The notes under the pieces are model-generated. The model was not told where the DNA came from. It made no database searches and was given only the letters and a program-made list of their open reading frames with translations. A stretch of DNA of 64,000 bases from JADFRG01 sp964590515 (GTDB lineage Bacteria > Chloroflexota > Anaerolineae > Anaerolineales > E44-bin32): assembly GCA_964590515.1 (NCBI GenBank), contig CAZPZD010000004.1, positions 1 through 64,000 on the forward strand. The letters are read 5' to 3'. How positions within the stretch are numbered: the stretch's first letter is position 1; each line of letters starts with the position of its first letter. The translations under genes and the position numbers were made by a program. Below are positions 17,901 to 25,323 of this stretch, one piece after another.

Positions 17901-18128
17901 CAGGTTCAAGACTCGGGGGTGGGAGTTGCTTCCGCCGACCAGCCCCGGCTCTTTGAGAAGTTCTTCAGGGTGGGAGAGGGCAAGGGGGCCGGCCTTGGGC
18001 TCGCCATTGTCAAATCCATAGTCGAACAGCATCAAGGCCGGGTCAGCGTGGAGAGTCGATTGGGCCGCGGGAGCACTTTTACTATCGCCTTCCCGATTCG
18101 GGTGGAACGGGTCCGGGCGGCGGCCTGA
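14907..18128 (+). CDS. Multi-domain membrane sensor histidine kinase
   Basis: This is a 1073-aa hybrid-input two-component kinase. The GTG at 14907 is 4 nt after GGAGG. The N-terminus (about 10-230) is a multi-helix membrane module; a GDLPAALLGLLGGLVRGGWG loop recalls the LytS-type 5TM family. A helix near 245-265 leads into an extracytoplasmic Cache/CHASE-like domain (about 275-490). Then come a helix, HAMP (about 525-580), GAF (about 590-730) and PAS (about 740-845). HisKA has its His in STVSHDLRSPLTLM, and HATPase_c has NLVDNAIKYSQPG, DSGVGV, LFEKFFRV and GAGLGLAIVK. No cognate regulator is adjacent; the divergent receiver-CpaE operon is a candidate partner. Confidence 0.93.
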   Translation: MSIAGWGLESSFYLGLPTREAGYLLLGFYLLLVALTVRKPAIRLPRKLGPLLYLSAALLLGTLVLSGALSIRILTAAAAPEQLQAGAGSTFPLLGATPWMVAAGFVGDLPAALLGLLGGLVRGGWGTQRLLTPFGIAAQAALFSWLIRRPYSEWPGRLARRPLPSALATGLVFGFLRSLEDFVYLPADFLGALDQTTATLGPTVLASTLELGLAGILTAGLKAAFANHWQAPQRLMLGPYNRTLAARLVTVVVSLGLAGGAALTYGNWLLSRASAQSIISDQMLQTASQVAEGIPFFIQTGRTEIRSIAASLPEQGSAREISAAALTAAMEDRAYFTRLAVLDSGGVAWAAWQGSGSAVPREIEVAAQTGAPQELVLAGALPGEGVQLVFLTPLASGGEGPGMLVGWTDLGHNPILEPLNARLQAYAGGEALVADDRGRVILHSDPGQWLRTVIYPDPASAAFFHATDSTGSRSWVYSLQVEGYPWRVIISTPQSALDTLALSTTVNLFLLLVSLGGVLIAAVHVMARRLTRPLRDMASTAEAIALGDLDRQVPAGGEDEIGRLAGSFERMRQVLKARLGELNLLLATSRRMAESFDLAEALPIVLNRVRDLMNVDCVRLVLSGSEAELETYQAGTLGKGWESLDRGILELTRKRGQFSLENPARAGAVLDLGGVSDGLEALIAFPVKHEADDLGSLWLGHGHPRAFTKSEVRLLSIFAGQLAISLENVGLYRQAERERSRLLAILSSTPDAVIVTDARGRVSLANPAADAVLTVRAEDAIGRPIGELVRAPELAALFTEPLPPSRSLEIKIDGGRVLYASASDVPGGQLGRVCVLSDITHYKVLDALKSEFVSTVSHDLRSPLTLMRGYSSMVANVGSVTSQQQELLDKIQSSVDRMTNLVDDLLDLGRIEGGIGLSLEAVEISAILQEVLTNFRPLALNKQVALEVQLGSRLLPVQADPILLRQAIANLVDNAIKYSQPGARVLLRADQIEGRQIVQVQDSGVGVASADQPRLFEKFFRVGEGKGAGLGLAIVKSIVEQHQGRVSVESRLGRGSTFTIAFPIRVERVRAAA

Positions 18129-18165
18129 AAGGCCCCGGGAGGTGCTCCTCGACCCCGTTTGAAGC

Positions 18166-18193
18166 TTGACAATCGGCCTCCGGACCGTATAAT
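18166..18193 (+). promoter_or_regulatory. Strong sigma-70-type promoter of rpoC
   Basis: Consensus TTGACA (18166-18171), 16 nt, consensus TATAAT (18188-18193). The predicted start is near 18200, giving an untranslated leader of about 150 nt. Confidence 0.8.
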
Positions 18194-18239
18194 ACAGGTT
18201 CACATGGCGTGTATTCGCCCCAGGAATTGCGTGTGAGAG

Positions 18240-18267
18240 CGCTTGAGGTGAACTCAAGCGTTCTTTT
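18240..18267 (+). promoter_or_regulatory. Terminator-like hairpin in the rpoC leader (possible attenuator)
   Basis: CGCTTGAG (18240-18247) pairs perfectly with CTCAAGCG (18253-18260) around the loop GTGAA, followed by TTCTTTT. It lies about 40 nt downstream of the predicted rpoC start and about 90 nt before the rpoC start codon. Transcription from the rpoC promoter must therefore pass it. Confidence 0.6.
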
Positions 18268-18350
18268 CGCACGTACCTGATCTAGCTCGTTTGTTCCAAT
18301 TGGACCGACAAATCGCACCCAGTTTCACCAGAGAACCCGGAGGGGACCGA

Positions 18351-21300
18351 GTGGAAGCCAAAGGTTTTCGTGCCCTGAAGATTAGTTTGGCGTCTCCGGA
18401 GACGATTCTGAGTTGGTCCTACGGAGAGGTCCTCAAGCCGGAAACGATCAACTATCGCCGGCTGCGACCGGAAAAAGACGGGCTGTTCTGCGAGGCCATC
18501 TTCGGACCGACCAAGGATTGGCAATGCTATTGCGGCAAATACAAGAACATCCGCTTCAAGGGCATCACCTGCGAGAAGTGTGGGGTGGAGGTGACCCGGG
18601 CTTCGGTTCGCCGGGAGCGAATGGGGCACATCGGTCTGGCCGCTCCAGTTGCCCATGTCTGGTACACCCGTCGGGTCCCGTCCTACCTCGGATTGTTGCT
18701 TGACATTTCGCGTCGGAATCTGGACCGGGTGCTCTACTTCGCTCAGTACATTGTGACCCACGTCGACGAAGAAGCTCGGCGGCGGGCGATTAAGCGGATT
18801 GACGACGAGATTGTTGCGCTGGACCGGGCTCAGCAAGAGGCGATGACCGCGCAGCTAAGTGAGATCAAATCGAGACGGAAAGAGGAGCTTGAGGAGTTAA
18901 AGGCCCGCCAGAAGGAACTCAAGGCCGAGTATGAAGAGCAGGTCGCCCAACTCTTCGATCCGCTGATCCGAGAAGGGCAGCGGTTGGAGCGCGAGCTGCG
19001 GGAAAAACTTGGGAAGTCCGTTCGGGCCCCGATTCACTTCAAGGCGGTCAAGAAATCGATCCTGGACAAGGGCGAGACGGTCTCGAAGGAGCACGTCAGT
19101 CAAGTCCAGAAACTGGTCAAGCAGGAGCTCGAGGAAATCGAGGCCGGGGCCAAGAAGAAACTGGATCGGCAGCTTGACAAGCTCAAGGCCCAGCTCGAAC
19201 AGATTAAGGAAGAATCGGAGCAAGAAGCCGACCAGGCGAAGGGCGCTCCTCAGGCGGAGAATCTGGCCCTAGCCGAGGCGCTGGCGAAGCAGCGCGAAGA
19301 ACTTGAGACGATCAGCCAGATGATGTTTCTGGGGGAAACCCGCTACCGGGAGCTTAAGTCCCAGTGGGGACAGGTCTTCCGGGCGGATATGGGCGCCGAA
19401 GCCTTCTACGAGATTCTGCAGCGGCTCGACTTGCCCAAGCTGGCCGAGGAACTCTGGGTGGAGGTGCGGACCTCCAAGAGCAAGCAGCGCAAGAAGAAGG
19501 CCACCAAACGGCTCAAAGTGGTGGAGGCCTTCCGCCGTTCCGGCAACCGGCCAGAGTGGATGGTTCTGACGGTGCTGCCCGTGATCCCACCGGATCTGCG
19601 TCCCATGGTCCAGCTGGATGGAGGCCGATTTGCGACCTCCGACCTTAACGATCTGTACCGCCGGGTGATCAATCGCAACAATCGGCTAAAGCGGCTGGTC
19701 GAGCTCGGGGCGCCGGATGTGATCGTGCGCAACGAGAAGCGGATGCTGCAAGAGGCGGTCGATTCGCTGATCGACAACGCGCAGCGCGGGAAGGCACTCT
19801 CCCGGCGTGGGCGGAGAGAATTGAAGTCGTTGAGTGACATGCTCAAGGGCAAGAAAGGTCGCTTCCGGCGCAACTTGCTTGGCAAGCGGGTCGACTACTC
19901 GGGTCGATCGGTAATTGTGATTGGCCCGCACTTAAAGCTCCATCAATGCGGGCTGCCCAAAGCCATGGCGCTCGAGTTGTACCGGCCTTTCGTGATCTCC
20001 AAGTTGGTCATGTACAACTATGTGGCGAACGTCAAGGGCGCCAAGCGGATCATTGAACGCACGCGTCCCGAGGTTTGGGAGGTGCTGGAAGAGGTCATCA
20101 AGGACCGGCCGGTGCTGCTCAACCGAGCTCCAACCCTGCATCGACTTGGGATCCAAGCTTTCGAGCCAGTGTTGGTCGAAGGCAAGGCGATTCAACTCCA
20201 TCCGCTAGTCTGCGCCGCATTCAATGCCGATTTCGACGGAGATCAGATGTCGGTCCATGTGCCGCTTTCAAAGCGGGCCGTAACTGAAGCCCGGGAATTG
20301 ATGCTTTCCAGCAGGAATCTTCTGAAACCCGCCGACGGCGAACCGATCGTTGGACCCTCGAAGGACATGGTGCTGGGCGTGTACTACTTGACCACGGGAG
20401 GAGAGGGGCGTGGCCAGAAGGGCGCCGGACGAGCGTTTTCCGGCTTGGATGAAGTCGAAATGGCCTACGCCCTGGGTCAGGTCCAGGTCCACGCTCCGAT
20501 TCGTCTGCAAACCCCGACCTGGTACGACGACCAGGGAGAGCGGCTCGCCCAAGCTGAGCTGCGAGTGATCGACACGACCGTTGGCCGAGTGCTTTTCAAC
20601 GAAGTCCTCCCGGAGGAGTTGCGTTTCGTCAACCGGGTGTTGGACAAGGAAGCGATGCAGGAACTGGTGGGCGACGTATACGACCTGCTTCGGGAGGAAG
20701 GGACTCCGGCCATTGTGGATGCGATCAAAGACATTGGGTTCGCCTACGCCACTCGCTCAGGCACGACCATTGCGGTTTCGGATATCACGGTGCCGGAAGC
20801 AAAAAAGGCGATCGTTGCCAGGACGCTGGAAGAGGCAGAGGCGGTCCGGAAGGACTACCTGCGGGGTTTGCTGACCGAGCAAGAGCAGAACGAGCGGATC
20901 ATCGAACTGTGGCAAAACACGACAACCGAGGTTGCGGCGGCAGTCAAGAGCGGAATGGATCCGGCGGGCAACCTGAGCACGATGGCGATCTCCGGCGCCA
21001 CCAAGGGAGGCTTCGGACCGATTTCGCAGCTGGCCGGCATGCGGGGCCTCATGGCAGATCCGGCAGGCCGGATCATCCCGCTGCCAATTCGGTCCAACTT
21101 CCGAGATGGGCTCAACACGCTGGAGTACTTCATCTCGACCCACGGGGCGCGCAAGGGTCTGACCGACACGGCGCTCCGCACCGCCGACGCCGGATACCTG
21201 ACTCGGCGTTTGGTCGACGTCGCGCAGGACATGATTATCAATTCGGATGACTGCGGCACCGAAGACGGAGTGATGATCCGGACCGCCGACGATATCGCGG

Positions 21301-22649
21301 GCCAGGATTTCATCCTCCGCCTGCTTGGCAGAGTGCTGGCGAAGCGGGTGGCCGACCCAAAGACCGGCGAAGTGATCTTCGCCCGCGGCGCGCTGCTGGA
21401 TGCTAAGGCTGCCCGGGAGCTGGCCTCGGCGGGCGTGGAGGAAGTGTTGGTCCGATCCCCGCAGACTTGCGAGCTGCAATTTGGGCTCTGTGCCCAGTGC
21501 TATGGCATGGACCTGGGGCGAGGGAAGATGGTCGAGCTGGGGGCTGCGGTCGGGATCGTGGCTGCCCAGTCGATCGGAGAACCGGGCACCCAACTGACCC
21601 TGCGCACCTTTCACACCGGCGGTGTGGCGGCCGGTGGCGATATCACCACCGGTCTACCCAGGGTGGAAGAGCTCTTCGAAGCCCGCAAGAAGCCGAAGGG
21701 CGAGGCGGTAACCTCCGAGATCGAGGGAACCGTTCGGATTATCTCGGCGGACAGTCCGAGTGGCCAGCGGGTGGTCCAGGTCTTGGACAGCCAGCTGCTC
21801 AGAGACGAATACACGGTCCCAGGCAATTGGTCGCTGCGGATCGAGAACGGCGACAATGTAGAGACCGGCGCCACGTTGGCCAGCCGCGGCGAGTCGACGA
21901 TCGCGGCCAGCCATGGCGGCAAAGCCCGGGTCAAGGACCGCAAGGTGACGGTCTCGTACGAGCAACGTGAGGAGGTCGAATACGAGGTGGCGGCCAGCGC
22001 CCGACTACTGGTTAACCACGGACAAAAGGTTTCGGCGGGCCAGCAGCTGACCGAAGGGTCGCTCAATCCCCACCGGATCCTGCGGATTCTCGGCCGGGAG
22101 GCCTGCGAAGTCTACCTGCTGACCGAAGTGCAAAAGGTCTACCGCTCGCAGGGCCAGAACATCAACGACAAACACTTCGAGGTGATCATTCGGAAGATGC
22201 TCTCGAAGGTCCAGATCTCGCAGCCCGGCGGGACGAACTTGCTGCCGGGCGACCTGATCGATCGGCTCTACTTGCATCGGCTGAATGCTCGAGTGCTGGC
22301 CGAAGGAAAGCGACCGGCCCGAGCGATGCAGGCATTGCTGGGGATTAGCAAGGCCTCGTTGAGCACCGAGTCCTTCCTCTCGGCCTCATCCTTCCAACAC
22401 ACCATCAAGGTGTTGGCGGGGGCCGCGATCGAGGGCAAGATCGACTACCTGAGGGGGCTGAAGGAAAACGTGATTATCGGCAAGCTGATTCCGGCCGGCA
22501 CCGGTTTTCCCGGAGAAGAAGTCGTGCTCCACGATGAACGGCTAGATGGAGAGCGGCCGATCGGGCCGGTTGGTGAGCTGGAGCTGGTCGCCGAGTTGGT
22601 TGGGGAGGAGCCAATTCCCGAAGCTGCCGAGACGGTCGCCGCCGACTGA
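18351..22649 (+). CDS. rpoC: DNA-directed RNA polymerase subunit beta prime
   Basis: This is the large catalytic subunit of RNA polymerase. GTG at 18351 is chosen over TTG at 18291 because GGAGGG lies 6 nt upstream and the protein then begins, like its homologues, just before ALKISLASPE. Of 1432 aa, residues C59/C61/C74/C77 form the zipper zinc finger. About residues 145-340 are a highly charged coiled-coil insertion, longer than in E. coli. NADFDGDQM holds the catalytic aspartates, GGFGPISQLAGMRGLM is the bridge/trigger region, and a second zinc cluster uses CGTEDG...CELQFGLCAQC. rpoB is not adjacent; the preceding gene is the sensor kinase. Confidence 0.98.
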   Translation: MEAKGFRALKISLASPETILSWSYGEVLKPETINYRRLRPEKDGLFCEAIFGPTKDWQCYCGKYKNIRFKGITCEKCGVEVTRASVRRERMGHIGLAAPVAHVWYTRRVPSYLGLLLDISRRNLDRVLYFAQYIVTHVDEEARRRAIKRIDDEIVALDRAQQEAMTAQLSEIKSRRKEELEELKARQKELKAEYEEQVAQLFDPLIREGQRLERELREKLGKSVRAPIHFKAVKKSILDKGETVSKEHVSQVQKLVKQELEEIEAGAKKKLDRQLDKLKAQLEQIKEESEQEADQAKGAPQAENLALAEALAKQREELETISQMMFLGETRYRELKSQWGQVFRADMGAEAFYEILQRLDLPKLAEELWVEVRTSKSKQRKKKATKRLKVVEAFRRSGNRPEWMVLTVLPVIPPDLRPMVQLDGGRFATSDLNDLYRRVINRNNRLKRLVELGAPDVIVRNEKRMLQEAVDSLIDNAQRGKALSRRGRRELKSLSDMLKGKKGRFRRNLLGKRVDYSGRSVIVIGPHLKLHQCGLPKAMALELYRPFVISKLVMYNYVANVKGAKRIIERTRPEVWEVLEEVIKDRPVLLNRAPTLHRLGIQAFEPVLVEGKAIQLHPLVCAAFNADFDGDQMSVHVPLSKRAVTEARELMLSSRNLLKPADGEPIVGPSKDMVLGVYYLTTGGEGRGQKGAGRAFSGLDEVEMAYALGQVQVHAPIRLQTPTWYDDQGERLAQAELRVIDTTVGRVLFNEVLPEELRFVNRVLDKEAMQELVGDVYDLLREEGTPAIVDAIKDIGFAYATRSGTTIAVSDITVPEAKKAIVARTLEEAEAVRKDYLRGLLTEQEQNERIIELWQNTTTEVAAAVKSGMDPAGNLSTMAISGATKGGFGPISQLAGMRGLMADPAGRIIPLPIRSNFRDGLNTLEYFISTHGARKGLTDTALRTADAGYLTRRLVDVAQDMIINSDDCGTEDGVMIRTADDIAGQDFILRLLGRVLAKRVADPKTGEVIFARGALLDAKAARELASAGVEEVLVRSPQTCELQFGLCAQCYGMDLGRGKMVELGAAVGIVAAQSIGEPGTQLTLRTFHTGGVAAGGDITTGLPRVEELFEARKKPKGEAVTSEIEGTVRIISADSPSGQRVVQVLDSQLLRDEYTVPGNWSLRIENGDNVETGATLASRGESTIAASHGGKARVKDRKVTVSYEQREEVEYEVAASARLLVNHGQKVSAGQQLTEGSLNPHRILRILGREACEVYLLTEVQKVYRSQGQNINDKHFEVIIRKMLSKVQISQPGGTNLLPGDLIDRLYLHRLNARVLAEGKRPARAMQALLGISKASLSTESFLSASSFQHTIKVLAGAAIEGKIDYLRGLKENVIIGKLIPAGTGFPGEEVVLHDERLDGERPIGPVGELELVAELVGEEPIPEAAETVAAD

Positions 22650-22665
22650 TAGCCTGTTGGGAGGT

Positions 22666-22671
22666 TATAAT
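22666..22671 (+). promoter_or_regulatory. -10 element before rplU
   Basis: Perfect TATAAT 16 nt after the rpoC stop, without a clear -35. The predicted start near 22678 would let the ribosomal genes be expressed independently of rpoC. Confidence 0.5.
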
Positions 22672-22675
22672 TCCT

Positions 22676-22694
22676 ACTCGCGCCGTGCGCGAGT
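22676..22694 (+). promoter_or_regulatory. Perfect inverted repeat in the rplU leader
   Basis: ACTCGCGC (22676-22683), loop CGT, GCGCGAGT (22687-22694): an 8-bp perfect stem at the extreme 5' end of the predicted rplU transcript. No T-run follows. It could be a binding site for autoregulation by L21 or a 5' stabilising stem. The gene itself lacks a good ribosome-binding site. Confidence 0.5.
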
Positions 22695-22721
22695 GGGTGC
22701 CGGAGTCGAACGAAACAATCC

Positions 22722-23372
22722 ATGAAGTACGCGATTTTCGCACACGGAGGCAAGCAGTATCTTGCAGAAGAAGGCGGCAAGATCGAAGTCGATCGCCTGT
22801 CGCTTGAGGTGGGGAAGCCGGTCGAGTTCCAGGAAATCTTGCTGGTATCCGACGGCAAGCAAATCGAGGTCGGATCACCGTACGTGTCGGGCGCCAAAGT
22901 CAGAGGCACGGTCGTGGAACACCCCAACGGGAAGAAGATTATCGTCTTCAAACACCATCCCAAGCACCGCTATCGGCGAACGCAGGGTCAGCGCCGCCGG
23001 CTAACCCGGATCTCGATCGAGGCGGTTGGGATTCTCGGCCCGGACGAGCAGGCTCCCGCGCTGGCCCCGAAAACGGCGGCCAAACCGCCGGCTCGGAAGC
23101 CGGCAGCCAAGCCGGCAGCCAANNNNNNNNNNNNNNNNNNNNNNNNNNNNNNNNNNNNNNNNNNNNNNNNNNNNNNNNNNNNNNNNNNNNNNNNNNNNNN
23201 NNNNNNNNNNNNNNNNNNNNNNAAGCCGGCAGCCAAGCCGGCAGCCAAACCGGCAGCCAAACGAGCGGCCAAACGGGCGGCCGTAAAGCGGAGTGCCCCG
23301 AAGCCCTCCGGGAAGCCCCGCAAGACCGCCGGGAAGTCCACGTCGCCTCGGGCGAAGAAGAAGAAGGGCTAA
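22722..23372 (+). CDS. rplU: 50S ribosomal protein L21 with Lys/Ala/Pro-rich tail (interrupted by assembly gap)
   Basis: L21 binds 23S rRNA. Residues 1-103 are a normal L21 (MKYAIFAHGGKQYLAEEG; FKHHPKHRYRRTQGQRRRLTRI). Unusually, a basic tail of more than 100 residues follows, built of KPAA/KRAA repeats and ending in RAKKKKG, like histone H1-type tails. The tail contains the 100-N gap, so its true length and even the reading frame across it are unknown. Both sides of the gap carry the same 12-base repeat in the same frame, which favours one continuous gene. Confidence 0.9.
   Translation: MKYAIFAHGGKQYLAEEGGKIEVDRLSLEVGKPVEFQEILLVSDGKQIEVGSPYVSGAKVRGTVVEHPNGKKIIVFKHHPKHRYRRTQGQRRRLTRISIEAVGILGPDEQAPALAPKTAAKPPARKPAAKPAAXXXXXXXXXXXXXXXXXXXXXXXXXXXXXXXXXXKPAAKPAAKPAAKRAAKRAAVKRSAPKPSGKPRKTAGKSTSPRAKKKKG
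23092..23270 (+). repeat. 12-base tandem repeat encoding Lys-Pro-Ala-Ala, collapsed in assembly
   Basis: The unit AAGCCGGCAGCC is repeated on both sides of the N-block; downstream copies drift to AAACCGGCAGCC and AAACGGGCGGCC. The repeat itself probably broke the assembly. Confidence 0.85.
23123..23222. other. Assembly gap of 100 N
   Basis: Exactly 100 N. This round number is conventionally used for a gap of unknown size, so repeat copy number here cannot be read. Confidence 0.97.
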
Positions 23373-23376
23373 TCCA

Positions 23377-23646
23377 ATGGCACACAAGAAAGGCGGAGGA
23401 TCCACCCGCAACGGCCGAGACAGCCACTCCCAGCGTCTGGGAGTCAAGCGATACGCCGGCGAATACCTGCGTTCTGGCAACATCATCATCCGCCAGCGCG
23501 GAAGTCGGATCCATCCGGGGTTGAATGTCGACAAAGGCGGAGACGATACGCTCTTCGCTACGGCCGATGGCGTATTGAAGTTTGATTTCGGGCCCGGCGG
23601 GCGCAGGCGGGCCAATGTCATTCCACAAACGGAGATCGTCCAGTGA
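23377..23646 (+). CDS. rpmA: 50S ribosomal protein L27
   Basis: L27 reaches the peptidyl-transferase centre. The 89-aa product begins MAHKKGGGSTRNGRDS and contains QRLGVKRYAGE, GNIIIRQRG and HPGLNVDKGGDDTLFA, all diagnostic. No cleavable N-terminal extension (as in Firmicutes) precedes AHKKG. The start lies 4 nt after the rplU stop, and the 3' end overlaps the next gene by 4 nt. Confidence 0.98.
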   Translation: MAHKKGGGSTRNGRDSHSQRLGVKRYAGEYLRSGNIIIRQRGSRIHPGLNVDKGGDDTLFATADGVLKFDFGPGGRRRANVIPQTEIVQ

Positions 23647-24116
23647 GACCAGGCATTCATCCCAATTACTTCCCGAACGCAACGGTGGTTTGTTCTTGTG
23701 GCAATACCTGGACCACCGGGTCAACGATCGAGATGATTCACACCGATGTCTGTTCCAACTGTCATCCCTTCTATACCGGCGAACAGCGGATTGTCGACAC
23801 CGAAGGCCAGGTTGACCGCTTCTATCGGAAGCTCGAAGCCCGCCAAGGCTACCTAGAGGAGATTCGGGAGCGGGAGGTGGCGCGCACTTCGCCCTCGATC
23901 CCGATCTCCGAGTTGGAATTGGGTAAGCGCGCAGAGCAGGCGCTGGCCCAGGCCGGGATTACTCAGGTCGGCCAGGCGCTTGCGCTCATGGAGCAAGGGG
24001 ACCTTGCCATCTTGGCGATTGAGAACTTTGGTCGCAAGAGCCTGGCCGACTTGAAGCGTCGGCTCAAAGCGCGAGGTTTCGAACTCCCCACCGCGGCAAT
24101 GGAGCCGCAGGTGTAG
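23643..24116 (+). CDS. rpmE: Ribosomal protein L31 fused to an RNA polymerase alpha-CTD-like domain
   Basis: Residues 1-68 are a zinc-binding L31 (MRPGIHPNYF; C17-x-C19 and C37-x2-C40; FYTGEQRIVDTEGQVDRFYRKL). Instead of stopping, the protein has a short charged helix (69-80) and then, at 86-149, ISELELGKRAEQALAQAGI...NFGRKSLADLKRRLKARGF. This follows the helix-hairpin-helix pattern of the RNA polymerase alpha C-terminal domain. Aligned to E. coli alpha by eye, R96 matches R265, and G130, K132 and S133 match G296, K298 and S299; N268 is replaced by Q99. At 157 aa it is about twice normal L31 length. It ends the rplU-rpmA-rpmE group and is followed by a terminator-like hairpin. Confidence 0.9.
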   Translation: MRPGIHPNYFPNATVVCSCGNTWTTGSTIEMIHTDVCSNCHPFYTGEQRIVDTEGQVDRFYRKLEARQGYLEEIREREVARTSPSIPISELELGKRAEQALAQAGITQVGQALALMEQGDLAILAIENFGRKSLADLKRRLKARGFELPTAAMEPQV

Positions 24117-24149
24117 CTCACCGGTCCATTCCGGCATGAAGTAGACTCA

Positions 24150-24176
24150 AGGCAGGTGCACCCGCACCTGCCTTTT
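24150..24176 (+). terminator. Rho-independent terminator after the ribosomal gene group
   Basis: AGGCAGGTGC (24150-24159) and GCACCTGCCT (24164-24173) form a perfect 10-bp stem with a 4-nt loop, ending in four T. It lies 33 nt after the L31 stop and 24 nt before tdk. A -10-like TAGACT at 24142-24147 makes a leader hairpin of tdk an alternative. Confidence 0.75.
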
Positions 24177-24199
24177 CGTTCAGAGGAGAGATCAAACGG

Positions 24200-24760
24200 T
24201 TGACCGGTTCAATTGAAGTCATCACCGGGTCGATGTTCAGCGGGAAGACCGATGAACTGATCCGCCGTCTGCGTCGGGCGACGATCGCCCGGCAGCAAGT
24301 TCAAGTATTTAAACCGCAGGTGGACACCCGCTATCAGTCGGACAGAGTGACCTCTCATGCCGGGGGTCAATTCGAGGCGACTCCGGTGGCCAAGGCGGAC
24401 CAGATTCCGGGGCTGGTGGCAGCCGAGTCAACCGTTGTGGCATTTGATGAGGCGCAGTTCTTCGATCCGAACATCATTGAAGTGTGCCGGGAATTGGCCG
24501 ATCGAGGATTGCGGGTGATTGTGGCCGGATTGGACACCGACTTCCGCGGCGACCCGTTCGGCCCGGTGCCGGTCTTGATGGCGGTTGGCGAACGGGTGGA
24601 CAAGCTGCAGGCGATCTGCATGGTCTGCGGGGAGGCCGCCAGTCGGACCCAACGGCTGATTGACGGCAGGCCGGCCCGCGCCTCGGATCCGGTGATCGCG
24701 GTGGGGGCCAGCGAGCTGTACGAAGCACGCTGCCGCAAGCATCACGAGGTACCTGGATGA
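24200..24760 (+). CDS. tdk: Thymidine kinase, type II
   Basis: Phosphorylates thymidine in nucleotide salvage. The 186-aa product has Walker A GSMFSGKTDELI, the DEAQFFD motif with the catalytic Glu, and GLDTDFRGDPFG. The zinc ligands are CMVCG and a late CRKHH. The start is TTG at 24200 with GAGGAGAG about 10 nt upstream. Its stop overlaps hpt by 4 nt, forming a salvage pair. Confidence 0.96.
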   Translation: MTGSIEVITGSMFSGKTDELIRRLRRATIARQQVQVFKPQVDTRYQSDRVTSHAGGQFEATPVAKADQIPGLVAAESTVVAFDEAQFFDPNIIEVCRELADRGLRVIVAGLDTDFRGDPFGPVPVLMAVGERVDKLQAICMVCGEAASRTQRLIDGRPARASDPVIAVGASELYEARCRKHHEVPG

Positions 24761-25323
24761 GAGACTATCGCGAGTTCCTGGATGAGATCCTGATTAGCGA
24801 GGAACAACTTCAATCGCGAATTCAACAGCTCGGGGTCGAGATCAGCCGGGACTACATCGATCAGGACCTCCTGCTGATTTGCGTCCTGCGGGGAGGAGTG
24901 CTCTTTCTCGCCGACCTGATGAGGAACATCAGCGTCCCGCTCAGCATCGATTTCATGGCGGTCTCCTCCTACGGTGCCGGCTCCCGGCAGTCGAAAGGCC
25001 AGGTGCGAATCTCACTGGACCTTACGACTTCGATCGAGGAGCGCAATGTCCTTTTGGTCGAAGACATTATTGACAGCGGGCACACGATCGCCTCGGTACT
25101 GGAGATGCTCAGCCTCCGTCGGCCGAGCAGCCTGCGGGTCTGCGCCCTACTCGACAAGGCCGACCGGCGGGAGGTCGTCGTCCCGATCCACTATCGGGGT
25201 TTCATCATCCCAAACAAGTTCGTCTTCGGTTACGGGCTCGACCTCGACGAATACTATCGAAATCTGCCGTTCGTCGGGGTCCTGCGGCCGGACAAAGCTT
25301 CCGAGCTTGACCAAGCTGGTTGA
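24757..25323 (+). CDS. hpt: Hypoxanthine phosphoribosyltransferase
   Basis: Converts hypoxanthine or guanine plus PRPP to IMP or GMP. The 188-aa product carries CVLRGGVLFLADL, the SSYG flap and the PRPP motif VLLVEDIIDSGHT. The C-terminal FVFGYGLDLDEYYRNLP is typical of bacterial Hpt. It is translationally coupled to tdk, and its 3' end overlaps the CCA-type gene. Confidence 0.96.
   Translation: MRDYREFLDEILISEEQLQSRIQQLGVEISRDYIDQDLLLICVLRGGVLFLADLMRNISVPLSIDFMAVSSYGAGSRQSKGQVRISLDLTTSIEERNVLLVEDIIDSGHTIASVLEMLSLRRPSSLRVCALLDKADRREVVVPIHYRGFIIPNKFVFGYGLDLDEYYRNLPFVGVLRPDKASELDQAG

Noticed and set aside
23123..23222. Insertion element or unknown cassette within rplU
   Set aside because: It is a run of exactly 100 N flanked by the same 12-base repeat, which is best explained by an assembly gap in a tandem repeat.
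24974..25306. Long N-terminal extension of the CCA-type enzyme
   Set aside because: It overlaps hpt in another frame and has biased, non-family sequence; the enzyme's conserved head begins right after hpt.
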